A DNA stretch of 64,000 bases from Nymphaea colorata. Its lineage: Eukaryota > Streptophyta > Magnoliopsida > Nymphaeales > Nymphaeaceae. Under the pieces are notes generated by a model. The model was given only the letters and a program-made list of their open reading frames with translations. It made no database searches and had not been told where the DNA came from. The position numbers and the translations under genes were made by a program. The stretch lies in NCBI RefSeq assembly GCF_008831285.2, contig NC_045138.2, positions 33,536,769 through 33,600,768 on the forward strand, read 5' to 3'. The first letter of the stretch is position 1, and every line of letters begins with the position of its first letter. Positions 1-10,463 of the stretch are shown piece by piece.

Positions 1-1140
1 AACATACAGCCATAGCCATTTTCATTTGAAGCGCACACCTCCATGAATGAGGCGTGCACCTCAGGTGCCGGCTTACCCCTCTCTGTCTCTTCCTCTTGGT
101 TTTGTGATTAATGCTTCTATATTGTCATATTTCATAATTTTTTTGTTTACTTTTTGGTGCAACAATGACAAATAGGAAGGGGATTGCTAACATATCCAAC
201 TAGGTTTATGCTTATACAGGTCTGTTTCATACTCAGAGTTCCTAATATTCGATATTTTGTCACCCTAATTTGTTTCATTGATCAAAAGTTGCAGTCCACA
301 TCATTTCCGATTTCAATTATCGAATTTCCTTTAACAGTGAAATTACATTATTTGAGTCGATCAGTTACCTCTACCTAAGATATGCAATGCAAAGTGCTTG
401 GAGGAAATCGTGTCAAACATGGGATTGTCTGAGGGTGCTTCGCACAGAAATGAAGGACGTTTTGAGGAATCAGCCTCAGTTTGTTGCGAGGTTCCTCAGA
501 TATCCTTCACAACAAAAGTGTGCATGAGCAATCCAACGACAAACATCATTCACCTTTAGTAGCTATCTCATTGTCATCCTTTATATTGCTGTACGGAAGC
601 CTCTTCGTGTTTGCATGAAAAAATACAACAAAATTAATTCCCCTCTACAACAGGAAGTCCCTATAGCTGATAAATTATGGATCTCAAAACTAAACATATA
701 CAGACCATGAACCATAGAGATCTTCACACAGATCAACAAGATTATGCCAATAATTGAAGTTTTGAAACCCTTAACCACAGAGATTTTCACAAAATAGTGT
801 TAACTGACAGTGAGGTGCTATACAGGAAAAGATAACTGTAGTGAGGAAACCGAACAAAAAAAAATAAGACCAAAACACTGGAAAAATAAGACCGAAACAC
901 TGGCGACAAAAGCAAGTGGCCCGATCTCATTCAATTGTTGATTTTCCTAAACCTGATCCTTAAAAGCCAGAACAAGTCAAGGTTGGAACCCTAGGCACAT
1001 CCCCACAACAATCATGCACACTACAAGAAGACCAAGTACGACTAAAATCGAAACCCTTGTGGTTGCTTCTAAGGATCCGTTGAAATCAAACCCTCTCCTC
1101 CGTTTGATGTTAAATTAGAACTTTCCTATTTCAATTAGGT
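1..1140. repeat. Diverged third copy of spacer block D, with internal deletion
   Basis: No gene is seen. Bases 1-700 resemble 11,280-12,110 and 20,220-21,010. Shared landmarks are the GCGCACACC-type start, the stretch around 495 (CCTCAGATATCCTTCACAACA) and the CCCCTCTA-to-GGAAGTCCC stretch near 640. Bases 800-1140 resemble 14,505-14,810 and 23,262-23,570. The roughly 2.4 kb between these parts in the other copies is missing here. At 800-830 only the first few codons of the minus-strand cathepsin B-like exon (see 14,403-14,528) survive. This is the most diverged copy, so it is probably the oldest duplicate. Confidence 0.7.
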
Positions 1141-2601
1141 CCATAATTTGACAAAGGCATGAAGCTTAATGAGCAAGCCACACAAGATCAACGAGAGACA
1201 ACACAGAATTAGCGAAGACCGAAGCCTTTAAAAAAAAGCTTAACGATCGCGCCAATGTGCACAAATGAAAGATCGGAACCGTAAAGAGTTCTAGCTTTTC
1301 AAGGGAGACGCACAAGCTTACAAAATGCACACCACGTGAATCGCATTTGAAAGACCTCACCAGGCCCTTCCCATGGATGAAAGATTAGATACAAATGCTA
1401 AAAGAGAACGAGAGCGAGACGACATACACAAACCTACAGGCTACAGAACTGGAACTGCAATGTGTCATGGGATCGTCGTACCTTGGGAATTCAACCAAAG
1501 AGAAAGGGATCGTCGATGTTCTTCTTTCTTCCATCATAGCATCTTGGAACCTCGATCTTCATCTACCTCGGTGTCTATCCCCAAATCTTCCCACATCTTC
1601 GTCGTTTGAACAATCGGAAGTACATATATGGAATTGACAGGTCTGATAAAGAATTGATAAATTTTAATTCAAGGAAACCAACTGCCGTTAACAAAAGACC
1701 AATTGTCACATACACACTGCCATATACACCATATTGCACCGTTTATGTTACTGACTTGCACTTTCATTTTGAAACCATATTTCCATTCCAAACATCGGCA
1801 TCCATTCAATTTAATTTGAAATAATGATCCAAGTTCTTGTTATAAAACAAATAGACAGATGCGACGTGGTTCTGAAGCCAATTTCTGTCAATCTTGATAA
1901 ATGCCAGGAAGGAGACGGCGAAAATGAAGAAACACATATTCAGAACCAGAAACGATTCATGAATGAAATAACAAAAAACCCAACCATTACACCAAACTCC
2001 ATGAATCGAATGTAAAAGTTGCCGTTAATTGAGATAGAAAGGAGATTAGAAAGAAACATAAAATAGGCAAGTTTGAGCCACATTACCTCAATCTTGTGAA
2101 TCTGATTCTGCTTGGCATTTAGTAAAGCAAATCTTTGTTGGAAAAAAAATAGTTTCATTCCTTGGATGAGATAGCGATCTAGATTTGAGAAAGAGAGGGA
2201 GTTGTGACGATTGATCGTGAGAGAGGGCAAGCAATGGAGTGTAAGGGGGGGAGAGAGAGAGAGGCAGAGGCAAGAGAGAGACAGCAGATGATTTAGGGTT
2301 CGAAGAGAAACGAAAGAAAGATGCCGCAAGGATTTATGGTGAACACAGGTGTTTTCAGAAGTGTAAGAACTAATAGCTGGATTTAGGATGGGCCCGTTCT
2401 AGATCTAATGTCTATTGTAGTGAACCTTCCGCCTGAGCATGGAGAAGCTCACTTCCTTGTGATTTTTGCGGACTAGCATATTTTTTTCTGTTGGGCAATT
2501 AGTCACTGTTTTTTGTGATCTCTGTTACTCTTTCTGCAAAACTTGAGTAATCAAAACATTGCAAAGTTAAGTAGACCTCATCTCAAATGCAAAACCAACA
2601 C
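1141..2601. other. Intergenic; weak 5'-leader-like stretch on the minus strand
   Basis: No convincing gene is present. On the minus strand, 2,330 down to about 2,090 looks like a plant 5' leader: an ACCCTAA box, a CT-rich tract, then an ATG (about 2,160) and a possible donor (GAG|GTAATG) near 2,088. The short peptide is not recognised and no downstream exon can be joined to it, so no gene is called. Confidence 0.3.
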
Positions 2602-2864
2602 CACCACCTAATCTAAACTAATTGATAATATAAAAACAAATCTCGAAAAAGAAGATAATGAAAGAGAAGGGAAATTAGTTGCCCAGATTCAAGAAGAAAT
2701 TAAGAGATAGCCAGATAGGAGTAAGACGCTGCACCACCTAATCTAAACTAATTGATAATATAAAAACAAATCTCGAAAAAGAAGATAATGAAAGAGAAGG
2801 GAAATTAGTTGCCCAGATTCAAGAAGAAATTAAGAGATAGCCAGATAGGAGTAAGACGCTGCAC
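2602..2864. repeat. Tandem duplication, 130 bp x 2
   Basis: Two adjacent copies of a 130-bp unit (2,602-2,731 and 2,732-2,861, then 3 bases of a third) read the same base for base in the printed sequence. Each begins CACCACCTAATCTAAAC and ends GTAAGACGCTG. Identity points to a very recent duplication or an assembly artefact. No coding potential is seen. Confidence 0.93.
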
Positions 2865-3199
2865 TTTGGTCCATAATGAATATAGAGGGTTGCATCTTAA
2901 GTCCACCCAGAGTTGAGACTCATGCCAACTTGAGGAACAAGAGATTTTACATTTATGGTTCTCACATCAACAATTTGCCAGAAATATGAATGTAAACTAA
3001 AGCGACCCTGAAATCTGAACTTTAGAAGGGAAATCTGATTTTAAAGACTAGATTTTACACCAGTATTGTTTCTGTTTGGATAGAGGATGTAATGTTACAC
3101 GATCTTACAACTCCCGTTTATTATTTGACTTTTCCCTTAATTTCAATTGAACGTCAGTGCAATTACTTCAGAAAATCATTAGACAGATGATAAAATCAT

Positions 3200-6100
3200 A
3201 AAAGTAACACAAAGACAACTGAAAATAAGGCCTTAGCTGAATAGCTATGCACAACAGCATCTATGTCACACGGACACGGCAAAATAGCCCACGTATCCGT
3301 GTCGACAGGCGGACACGGCAAAAAATAAAAGTCATTAATTTAATGTTTTTTTTTCATTTTATCAATTTTTTATGATGCATCCAATTATTTCCATGAACAA
3401 TCATTTCAGATATTCAGTACTTTTGTGATAAAACACATTTTCTAACAAGATTGTAAGAGTGAACTATTAATTTAATGTTTTTTTTTAATCTTATCATTTT
3501 TTATAATATTTAATGTAGCCGTGTCCGCGTATCCAAAAGATTTGAAAATTGCCGTATCCGCACCCGTATCACATCCGCACCCGTGTGACATAGAACAACA
3601 TAATATTTATTCACCAAACATTAATCTCACATCTATAAAGTATGAAATACTAACTATTATTAACTTATAGTGTAAAGCTTATTAACCCCTTTTATGGAAA
3701 CAAAACATCAAACTAAAAAATCAGTCCTCAGCCGAAGAACCACGCACAAAACATGGATTCCAGAGAAACTTAAAAAAAAAATCAGAAATACACATAACGC
3801 ATTAACTATTCCATGGCATAGAAAATCCAAAAACAAAAACTAAAGAGTTTCTAATGGCCAGAATGCATAGCTCTGTTTCTAACGGACAGAGTTTCTGACG
3901 GGACAGAACACATAGCTAAAAAAAAAAAAAAAACCAACAAAAAGCCAAGGCACAAGAAACTAAAAAATCCAATGCAAATAGACTAAACATCATAAACCTT
4001 TCATCTTAAAAAAATCATAATTCATAAATGATAAAATCATAAAAGTAAAACAAAGACAACTGAAAATAAGGCCTTAGCTGAATAGCTATGCACAACAGCA
4101 TAATATTTATTCACCAAACATTGAATCTCACGTCTATAAATTATGAAATACTAACTATTATTAAGTTATAATGTAATACTATACAAACCCCTTCTATGGA
4201 AACAAAAAATCAAGCTAAAACATCAGTCGTCAGCCGAAGAACTATGTACAAAACATGGATTCCACAGCAATTAAAAAAAAAAATCAGAAGTACATGTAAC
4301 GCAATAACTATTACACGGCACAGAAAATCTTAAAACAAAAACCAAAGAGTTTCTAACGGATAGAATGCATGGCTTAGTCTCTACCAAATAGAGCTTCTGA
4401 CAGGACAGAATGCATAGCCAAAAAAAACAAAACAACCAACAAAAAGCCATGGCACAAAAAATTTAAAAATCCAACATAAAAAGACTGAAAAATCCAATGC
4501 AAATAGATTGAATAATCCAGTGCAAATAGACGTAAATAAAAAATCTTTCATCTAAAAAAAATTATAATTCATAAATGATAAAATCATAAAAGCAAAACAA
4601 AGACAACTGAAAATAACGTCTTAGGTGAATAGATATGCACAACAGCATAATATTTATTCACCAAACATTGAGTCTCACATCTACAAAGTATGAAATACTA
4701 ACTATTATTAAGTTATAGTGTCATACTATATTAACCCCTTCCATAGAAACGAAACATCGAACTAAAAGATCAGTCTTCAGCCGAGAGCTATGCACAAAAC
4801 ATGGATTCCACAGAAATAAAAAAAAAAATCAGAAATACACATATAATTAAAAAAAGTTATAAAATTTGAAAAACAAACTATTATTAAGTTATAGTGTAAT
4901 ACTAATTAACCCCTTCTATGGAAACAAAACATCAAAGAAAAAAATCAGTCTTCAGCCAAAGAGCTATGCACAAAACATGGATTCCACAGAAATTAAAAAA
5001 AAAAAAATCAGAAATACACGTAAGGTATTAAATATTCCATGGTACAGAAAATCCAAAAACAAAAACCAAAGAGTTTCTAACGGACAGAATGCATAACTCA
5101 GTTTCTAACGGACAGAGTTTCTGATGGGAGAGAATGCATAGCTAAAGAAAAAACAAAACAACCAACAAAAAGGCTAGGCACAATAAACTAAAAAACCCAA
5201 CATAAATAGACTGAAAAATCCAATGCAAAGAGACAGAAAAATACAAAGCAAATAGACTGAAAAATCGAATGCAAATAGACTTAACATCATAAATCTTTCA
5301 TCTTAAAAAAGTCATATTTCATAAATGACAAAATCATAAAAGTAAAACAAAGACAACTGAAAATAAGGCCTTAGCTGAATAGCTCTGCACAACAGCATAA
5401 TATTTATTCACCAAACATTGAGTCTCACGTCTATAAAGTATGAAATAATAACTATTATTAAGTTATAGTGTCATACTTTATTAAACCCCTTCTATAGAAA
5501 CAAAACATCGAACTAAAAGATATGAACAAAACATGGATTCCAGAGAAATTAAACAAAAAAAAAAAATCAGACATACACATAACGCCTAAACTATTTCACA
5601 GCACAGAAAATCCAAAAACATAACCCAAAGAGTTTCTAACGGACAGAATGCATAGGTCAGTTTCTAACAGAGAGAGCTTCTGACGGGACAGAAAACATAG
5701 CTAAAAAAAAAAACAACCAACAAAAATCCAAGGCGCAATAAATATAAAAATCCAACACCAATGCAAATAGACTGAAAAATATAATCCAAATAGACGTAAC
5801 ATCATAAATCTTTCATCTTAAAAAAAATGATAATTCATAAATGATAAAATCTTAAAAAGCAAAACAAAGACAACTGAAAATAAGGCGTTAGCTGAATAGT
5901 TATGCACAACAGCATACAATTTATTCGCCAAACATTGAATCTCACGTCCATAAAGTATGAAATACTAACTATTATCAAGTTATCGAGTTATACTATATTA
6001 ACCCCTTCTAAACAAACGAAACATCGAACTAAAAAATCAGTCTTCAGCCGAAGAGCTATGTACAAAACATGGATTCCACAAAAATAAAAAGAAAAAAATC

Positions 6101-6460
6101 AGAAATACACGTAACGCATTAACTATTCCATGGTACATAAAATCCAAAAACAAAAACGAAAGAGTTTCTAACTGGCAGAATGCATAGCTCCGTTTCTAAC
6201 GGACAGGGTTTCCAACGGGACAGAATGCATAGCTAAAAAAAAAACCAAAACAACAAAACAAAATGCCAAGACACAATAAATTAAAAAATCCAACACAAAT
6301 AGGCAGAAAAATCCAATGCAAATAGACTGATCCAAATAGACGTAACATCATAAATCTTTCATCTTAAAAAAAAATGATAATTCATAAATGATAAAATCAT
6401 AAAAGAAAAACAAAGACAACTGAAAGTAAGGCCTTAGCTGAATAGCTATGCACAACAGCA
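3200..6460. repeat. Non-coding tandem array, unit about 520-550 bp
   Basis: A landmark ending GAATAGCTATGCACAACAGC recurs near 3,229, 4,069, 4,617, 5,367, 5,883 and 6,429. Every unit carries the same ordered marks: TTTATTCACCAAACATT, AACCCCTTCTATGGAAAC, CAGTCTTCAGCCGAAGAG, ACATGGATTCCACAGAAA, GAGTTTCTAACGGACAGA and an A-rich run. The first interval is long because a MITE sits in it, and the 4,617-5,367 interval contains an extra partial unit. Homopolymers and stops exclude coding. It behaves like a local satellite; a second array lies at 12,940-14,040 and a stray piece at 7,976-8,220. Confidence 0.88.
3261..3593. mobile_element. 333-bp MITE with 13-bp terminal inverted repeats
   Basis: The element starts CTATGTCACACGG and ends with its exact complement CCGTGTGACATAG. 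Further in, the ends stay GC-rich (CGGACACGGC and GCACCCGTATCAC) around an AT-rich core with no ORF. It is flanked by AACAGCAT (3,253-3,260) and AACAACAT (3,594-3,601), an 8-bp target duplication with one mismatch. Other array units show the uninterrupted site AACAGCATAATATTT. An 8-bp duplication suits the hAT superfamily, but the assignment is inferred. Confidence 0.88.
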
Positions 6461-6470
6461 TAAACAACCC

Positions 6471-6900
6471 AGGCTCTAATACCATGAAAAGAAGACTGAT
6501 AACAGTCACATACACAAACCCACAACAATCTCACAATGATGGGCACTAACGCCAAATCACAAAGGAAATGGAGAATGAGAATAATGTAATTGAAATCCGA
6601 AGAAGCTGTAAAAACAAAATATTTACAAAAAGATATCATGGTCTATATATACATCCAAAAATAATAAAAAACAACGAAGTATGAGAAGAACCACCCACTG
6701 GACTAGCTCCAACTCAGCTGAAAATATAATAATACAGAAAAATAAAGAATCTAAAAGAGTTACATATATTCACGTATACAAGCATGCATATTAAATGTAC
6801 ACCCATCCACCCACCCACACACACATATGTATATATGAGGCTCTCATATGTATTAAACACAAAAAAGATCATGCATAATATATATAAGAAAAACCGTCAA
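6471..6900 (-). mobile_element. Copia-type LTR retrotransposon remnant (PBS plus LTR-like sequence)
   Basis: On the minus strand, 6,484-6,471 reads TGGTATTAGAGCCT, close to the initiator-Met tRNA primer-binding site TGGTATCAGAGCC of plant Ty1/copia elements. Just 5' of it on the minus strand the sequence ends in CA, as an LTR should. Further upstream, a TATATATAGACC box near 6,640 sits where an LTR promoter would. The other LTR end was not located, no gag-pol is seen, and the interior side runs straight into the tandem array, so this is a broken remnant. The right boundary is approximate. Confidence 0.55.
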
Positions 6901-7557
6901 TCCTAGTGATTGTTCAACTGTTTGGGCAAAAGAACAATACCTCCTAATAAAAAATTTTCCATATTGATCGTGAAAGAAGTCCATGAACCATCCAGGCCAC
7001 TAGTTGCCAACACATGACCTGCTGTCCATGCCAAAGTAGCCTGGTCAATGCACGAAGTTCAATCGCCCGTTAACTACTGTAAGGATTTGAAAGACCCATT
7101 TCTAGCTACAGACAACAAGAAATAAGTGAGTTGCACACATCATGACTAAAAAAAGGTATATGAAAAAACATCATATAAGTTTCAGGAGATGCACGCCCTA
7201 GGATCTAAGAAATAGATGCAACCAACTTAGCTATTATTGACTTTCCAAAATATTTCAACACCCAAAAAATCAAGTACCTAAGAAGAGACGATAAAGTTAG
7301 ATGAAGGACTTTTCACCATACAAATCAAAACACACACGCCTATTACCACACCTTCCAAAAGTAAGTAGTTCGGTAAATAAATAAATCCAGTCTGAACCTT
7401 TACATACAAGATTCCAAAAAGATGATTAAGGGGGTGGTTGATAAGAAGAATATTTTAGATTTTGAAGCTTATATATGTATTTGAACTCAACATCATGTCC
7501 TTTTTTTAAATACGTGATTATATTTAACATTTGACTGTTCAATGTAGAAACATCATC

Positions 7558-7588
<31 letters not shown>

Positions 7589-7975
7589 CCACATTACGTT
7601 TACAACTACACAAATGTTCGAAAACCACCACACCTAAGTAGTGTAGTTTTTTAAGGTTCTTCTATCATCAAAGAAAAAAGTGCATTTTTAGGCACATCTT
7701 TTGCCCATAGTCAAAAAATCGAAACTAATATCTTTTACAATTTTTAAAATAAGGGCCATAAGTTCAAGAAGACTGTCAAATAAGGGCCTAAAAAGAACTT
7801 CTAGTAATTGGAAACATAGAAAAAATTAGCAAGAACAATAAGGTATAATTAATTTAGCAATCCGCAACTTTTTCAGATTAAATTGAATTCCAGATTTTTA
7901 ATTATCATTTCATCAAACAAGTCTTTTTCAATTCTGGAATCAAAATTCCAGGCCATCAAACACAAAAGGAAACCG
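6901..7975. other. No gene; AT-rich, with a (TA)n run
   Basis: Nothing recognisable. A TA microsatellite occupies about 7,559-7,585. Array sequence resumes at 7,976, so 6,461-7,975 looks like foreign sequence that replaced about 120 bp of an array unit. Confidence 0.5.
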
Positions 7976-8220
7976 AAACCAGTCTTCAGCGGAAGAGCGA
8001 TGCACAAAACATGGATTCCACAGAAATAAAAAAAAAAATCAGAAATACAAGTAACGCGTTAACTATTCCACGGCACAGAAAATCCAAAAACAAAAACCAA
8101 AGAGTTTCTGACGGACAGAATTCATAGCTAAACAAAAAAAAAACCCAAAACAACCAACAAAAAACCAAGGCACAATAAGCTAAGGGATCCAACACAAATA
8201 GACTGAAAATCCATGCAAAT
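7976..8220. repeat. Isolated fragment of the roughly 540-bp array unit
   Basis: It starts at CAGTCTTCAGCGGAAGAG and continues through ACATGGATTCCACAGAAA and the GAGTTTCTGACGGACAGA block to AAATAGACTGAAAA, in the same order as the main array. It was probably separated from that array by the 6,461-7,975 insertion. Confidence 0.8.
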
Positions 8221-8954
8221 AGACTGAAAAAACCATCGTTTGTAATCGAATCCTACCGCTGTGGCTGCTTCTCGCCGGTCGGAGATCTGCTGGGTGGCGG
8301 AAAACGCACCGGTCCGTCGGCAGGTACCACCTTTCCATCGGACTGGCGTCTTGGAAGTCGGAAATTTGCAAAACCCTAAATGCCGACGAGTTTTCCTGTT
8401 TCGACTTATTTCCTCTCTGTCGATGAAGGCTTTTTAACTTTTAACTTTATCGTTTTATAAAATTTATTCCGCTTATACCATTAAAATGTTTTTGAAATTA
8501 CAAATAATGCCACCGTGGGGCGTGGGCTCCAAACAGAAGAAGCGTAAAAGAAGACGCGTTTTTTCGATCCGACCGTTTTTTTGAAAAACTGCGTTGGAAA
8601 TCAAAATCTCGCGTTTTAAAATTTATTTTCGAATATATCTCGTTTTTCTTTACTTTAAATTATCAAATTCTGAAATGAAGTAGCAGATTATTCATTTGAT
8701 AATCAGTTCTGTTCTTGTGAGCAGAAAAACTGTGTATTATCTTGAAATTAAAATAAAAAAGCAAAGCAAACTAAAAAAACGCACTACTTGTGAAGCCTGG
8801 TAACAGGAGGTCTCTTCTAGAATGAAGAAATTCAATGTGCTAGAATGGTTTCATGCTTTTGACTGAAATTATACATAAGTTTGAAGTGGGCATAGATTCA
8901 CTTAAAAAAGCACGCCTAATATTCAGTATGGGAAAAAAAAAATGTGGAAGATTG
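8221..8954. other. Intergenic; GC-rich patch with ACCCTAA box
   Basis: Bases 8,240-8,400 are distinctly GC-richer than their surroundings and, read on the minus strand, begin with a CTTTTGTAAATTTCC-like leader preceded by an AGGGTTTTGC (telo-box) motif. No protein family is recognised. The rest is AT-rich without features. Confidence 0.35.
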
Positions 8955-10171
8955 GAGCTGGCACTATTTGACTTGCAACTTATCATGGCAGCAATAAAAA
9001 AATTTCTCCCAATCAAGTAAGCTTGTACAAGGTGGCTTTGGTTCTATATACAAACTAACACTTATATCCCTCTCACTCTCCCCCACCTCTTTAGATGTGT
9101 TGGTGTGGGTGTGGGTGTGTGTATATATATATATATATATATATTTGAAATTTGTGCTCCATTATTTAGATTCTATATGAATCCAAATCAACAGTTTTTA
9201 TATTATTTCAAGTTTATTAAAAATTAGAGAGTCGTAAGAGATTGTCGGATTTTGAATTTTTCTTTTCTGATCACTTTTAGATTTGAGCCTTTTGGTTTGG
9301 TTAGTGGAGTCAGATTTTAAAAACTGACAGAAATCTGATTAATCCACCACTGAAATGGCATAAAGGGTGATAAATAGTGGACTTCTCAAAGGCATGATGA
9401 CATTGTCTCATACAGGCTCTTGGAGGCTTATGAGAATTCAAGTGCTTCTAGTGGACAAGATAATAAGTTCGCATTTTTGTGATTGTAAGGGTATGCTGGA
9501 AGGAGCGCAGGAAGTAGCTGTCAAGAGGCTATCCATGAGTTGGAAAGGAGGCACTATGGAGTTCATGAATGAAGTGAGATTAGTAGCAAAGCTTCAACAT
9601 ATAAACATGGTACAGCTTGTAGGCTGCATTGTTGAAGAGGAAGAGATGTAAGGGTATGCTGGAAGGAGCGCAGGAAGTAGCTGTCAAGAGACTATCCATG
9701 AGTTGGAAAGGAGGCACTATGGAGTTCATGAATGAAGTGAGATTAGTAGCAAAGCTTCAACATATAAACATGGTACAACTTGTAGGCTGCATTGTTGAAG
9801 AGGAAGAGATGTAAGGGTATGCTGGAAGGAGCGCAGGAAGTAGCTGTCAAGAGACTATCCATGAGTTGGAAAGGAGGCACTATGGAGTTCATGAATGAAG
9901 TGAGATTAGTAGCAAAGCTTCAACATATAAACATGGTACAACTTGTAGGCTGCATTGTTGAAGAGGAAGAGATGTAAGGGTATGCTGGAAGGAGCGCAGG
10001 AAGTAGCTGTCAAGAGGCTATCCATGAGCTGGAAAGGAGGCACTATGGAGTTCATGAATGAAGTGAGATTAGTAGCAAAGCTTCAACATATAAACATGGT
10101 ACAGCTTGTAGGCTGCATTGTTGAAGAGGAAGAGAAGAGAGGATTTTGGTCTACGAATACATGCCCAACAG
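8955..10171 (+). pseudogene. S-domain RLK kinase pseudogene psi-A (exons 3-4), exon 4 amplified
   Basis: Bases 8,955-9,054 are a decayed exon 3. They read ELALFDLQLIMAA, then a damaged stretch, and with a frameshift GGFGSIYK, matching the juxtamembrane and P-loop exon of the intact genes downstream. The donor after AAA is CT instead of GT. An intron with CT-, GT- and TA-rich repeats follows. Exon 4 starts at 9,490 after a TGTAAG acceptor and encodes QEVAVKRLS and [13 protein letters not shown], but it is repeated four times (see 9,484-10,135). Beyond the last copy a 1-base change shifts the frame of the ILVYEYMPN motif near 10,141-10,170. Exons 1-2 and 5-7 are absent and the sequence then becomes mitochondrial-type DNA. 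It cannot make a kinase. Confidence 0.88.
9484..10135 (+). repeat. Four 163-bp tandem copies of a kinase exon
   Basis: Units start at 9,484, 9,647, 9,810 and 9,973. Each runs from TGTAAGGGTATGCTGG through the coding marks [21 protein letters not shown] and VQLVGC to GAAGAGGAAGAGA. Copies 2 and 3 are alike (AAGAGACTATCC, TACAACTTG), while copies 1 and 4 share the other variants, a pattern expected from unequal crossing-over. As 163 is not a multiple of 3, each unit closes with its own stop at the junction TAA. Each unit keeps the TAAG acceptor-like start. Confidence 0.97.
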
Positions 10172-10233
10172 AAGAGATGCGAAGCGAGGATAGTCGCGAG
10201 TTTCCTTCTTGTTCATCAATCGAAAAGAAAGAC

Positions 10234-10350
10234 AAACCGGGCACTACGGTGAGACATGAAAACACCCAATCCCATTCCAACCTCGAACTGTGGAATCGTC
10301 TTGCGCCATATGTACTGAGATTGTTCGGGAGACATGGTTCAAGCCCGGGG
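10234..10350 (+). rRNA. rrn5: Mitochondrial-type 5S rRNA copy (rrn5), nuclear pseudogene
   Basis: The sequence contains the hallmarks of plant mitochondrial 5S rRNA: CCGGGCACTACGGTGAGAC at the start, GTGGAATCGTCTTGCGCC and ATGTACTGAGATTGTTCGGG in the body, and a terminal AAGCCCGG that pairs with the 5' CCGGGC. Compared with the mitochondrial sequence as I remember it, several changes are CG to CA (for example GAGACATG, CCCAATCC, TTCCAACC), which suits methylated nuclear DNA. It is not the nuclear 5S gene, which differs in sequence and has A/C-box promoter elements. It is almost certainly not expressed as mitochondrial rRNA. Confidence 0.87.
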
Positions 10351-10402
10351 AATCAATGAAAAAGCAGAAGCAAAAGAAGGGTGTGAGACCGACACTCGCA
10401 GG

Positions 10403-10463
10403 CGAGGTGTAGCGCATCTTTTTTGGGTACAGAGGGCCATAGGTTCGAATCTTGTCACCTTGA
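10403..10463 (+). pseudogene. trnP: Mitochondrial tRNA-Pro(UGG) pseudogene, D-arm deleted
   Basis: The 5' CGAGGTG pairs with the 3' CACCTTG. The anticodon loop reads TTTTGGGTA with a TGG anticodon, and the T arm contains GGTTCGAATC. Only about 60 bases remain: between GTAGCGCA and TCTTTTTTGGG the D arm and its flank (about 14 bases) are missing, as if a deletion joined two AGCGCA repeats. This matches plant mitochondrial trnP as remembered and belongs to the same NUMT as rrn5. Confidence 0.72.

Noticed and set aside
1940-2329. 129-codon minus-strand ORF as a gene
   Set aside because: The first half is translation of a CT-rich leader and the second half of AT-rich sequence past a likely donor; no family is recognisable.
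9484-10135. CRISPR-like regular repeats
   Set aside because: The repeat is 163 bp without unique spacers, encodes a kinase exon, and lies in plant nuclear DNA.
10234-10350. Functional nuclear 5S rRNA gene
   Set aside because: The sequence is the mitochondrial type, single copy, next to mitochondrial trnP, and lacks the nuclear 5S internal promoter boxes and tandem arrangement.
9367-10359. Chain of 61-134 codon ORFs as small RLK-like proteins
   Set aside because: They are the same 163-bp exon repeat read in shifting frames, each with a stop at the junction, and the last runs into mitochondrial DNA.
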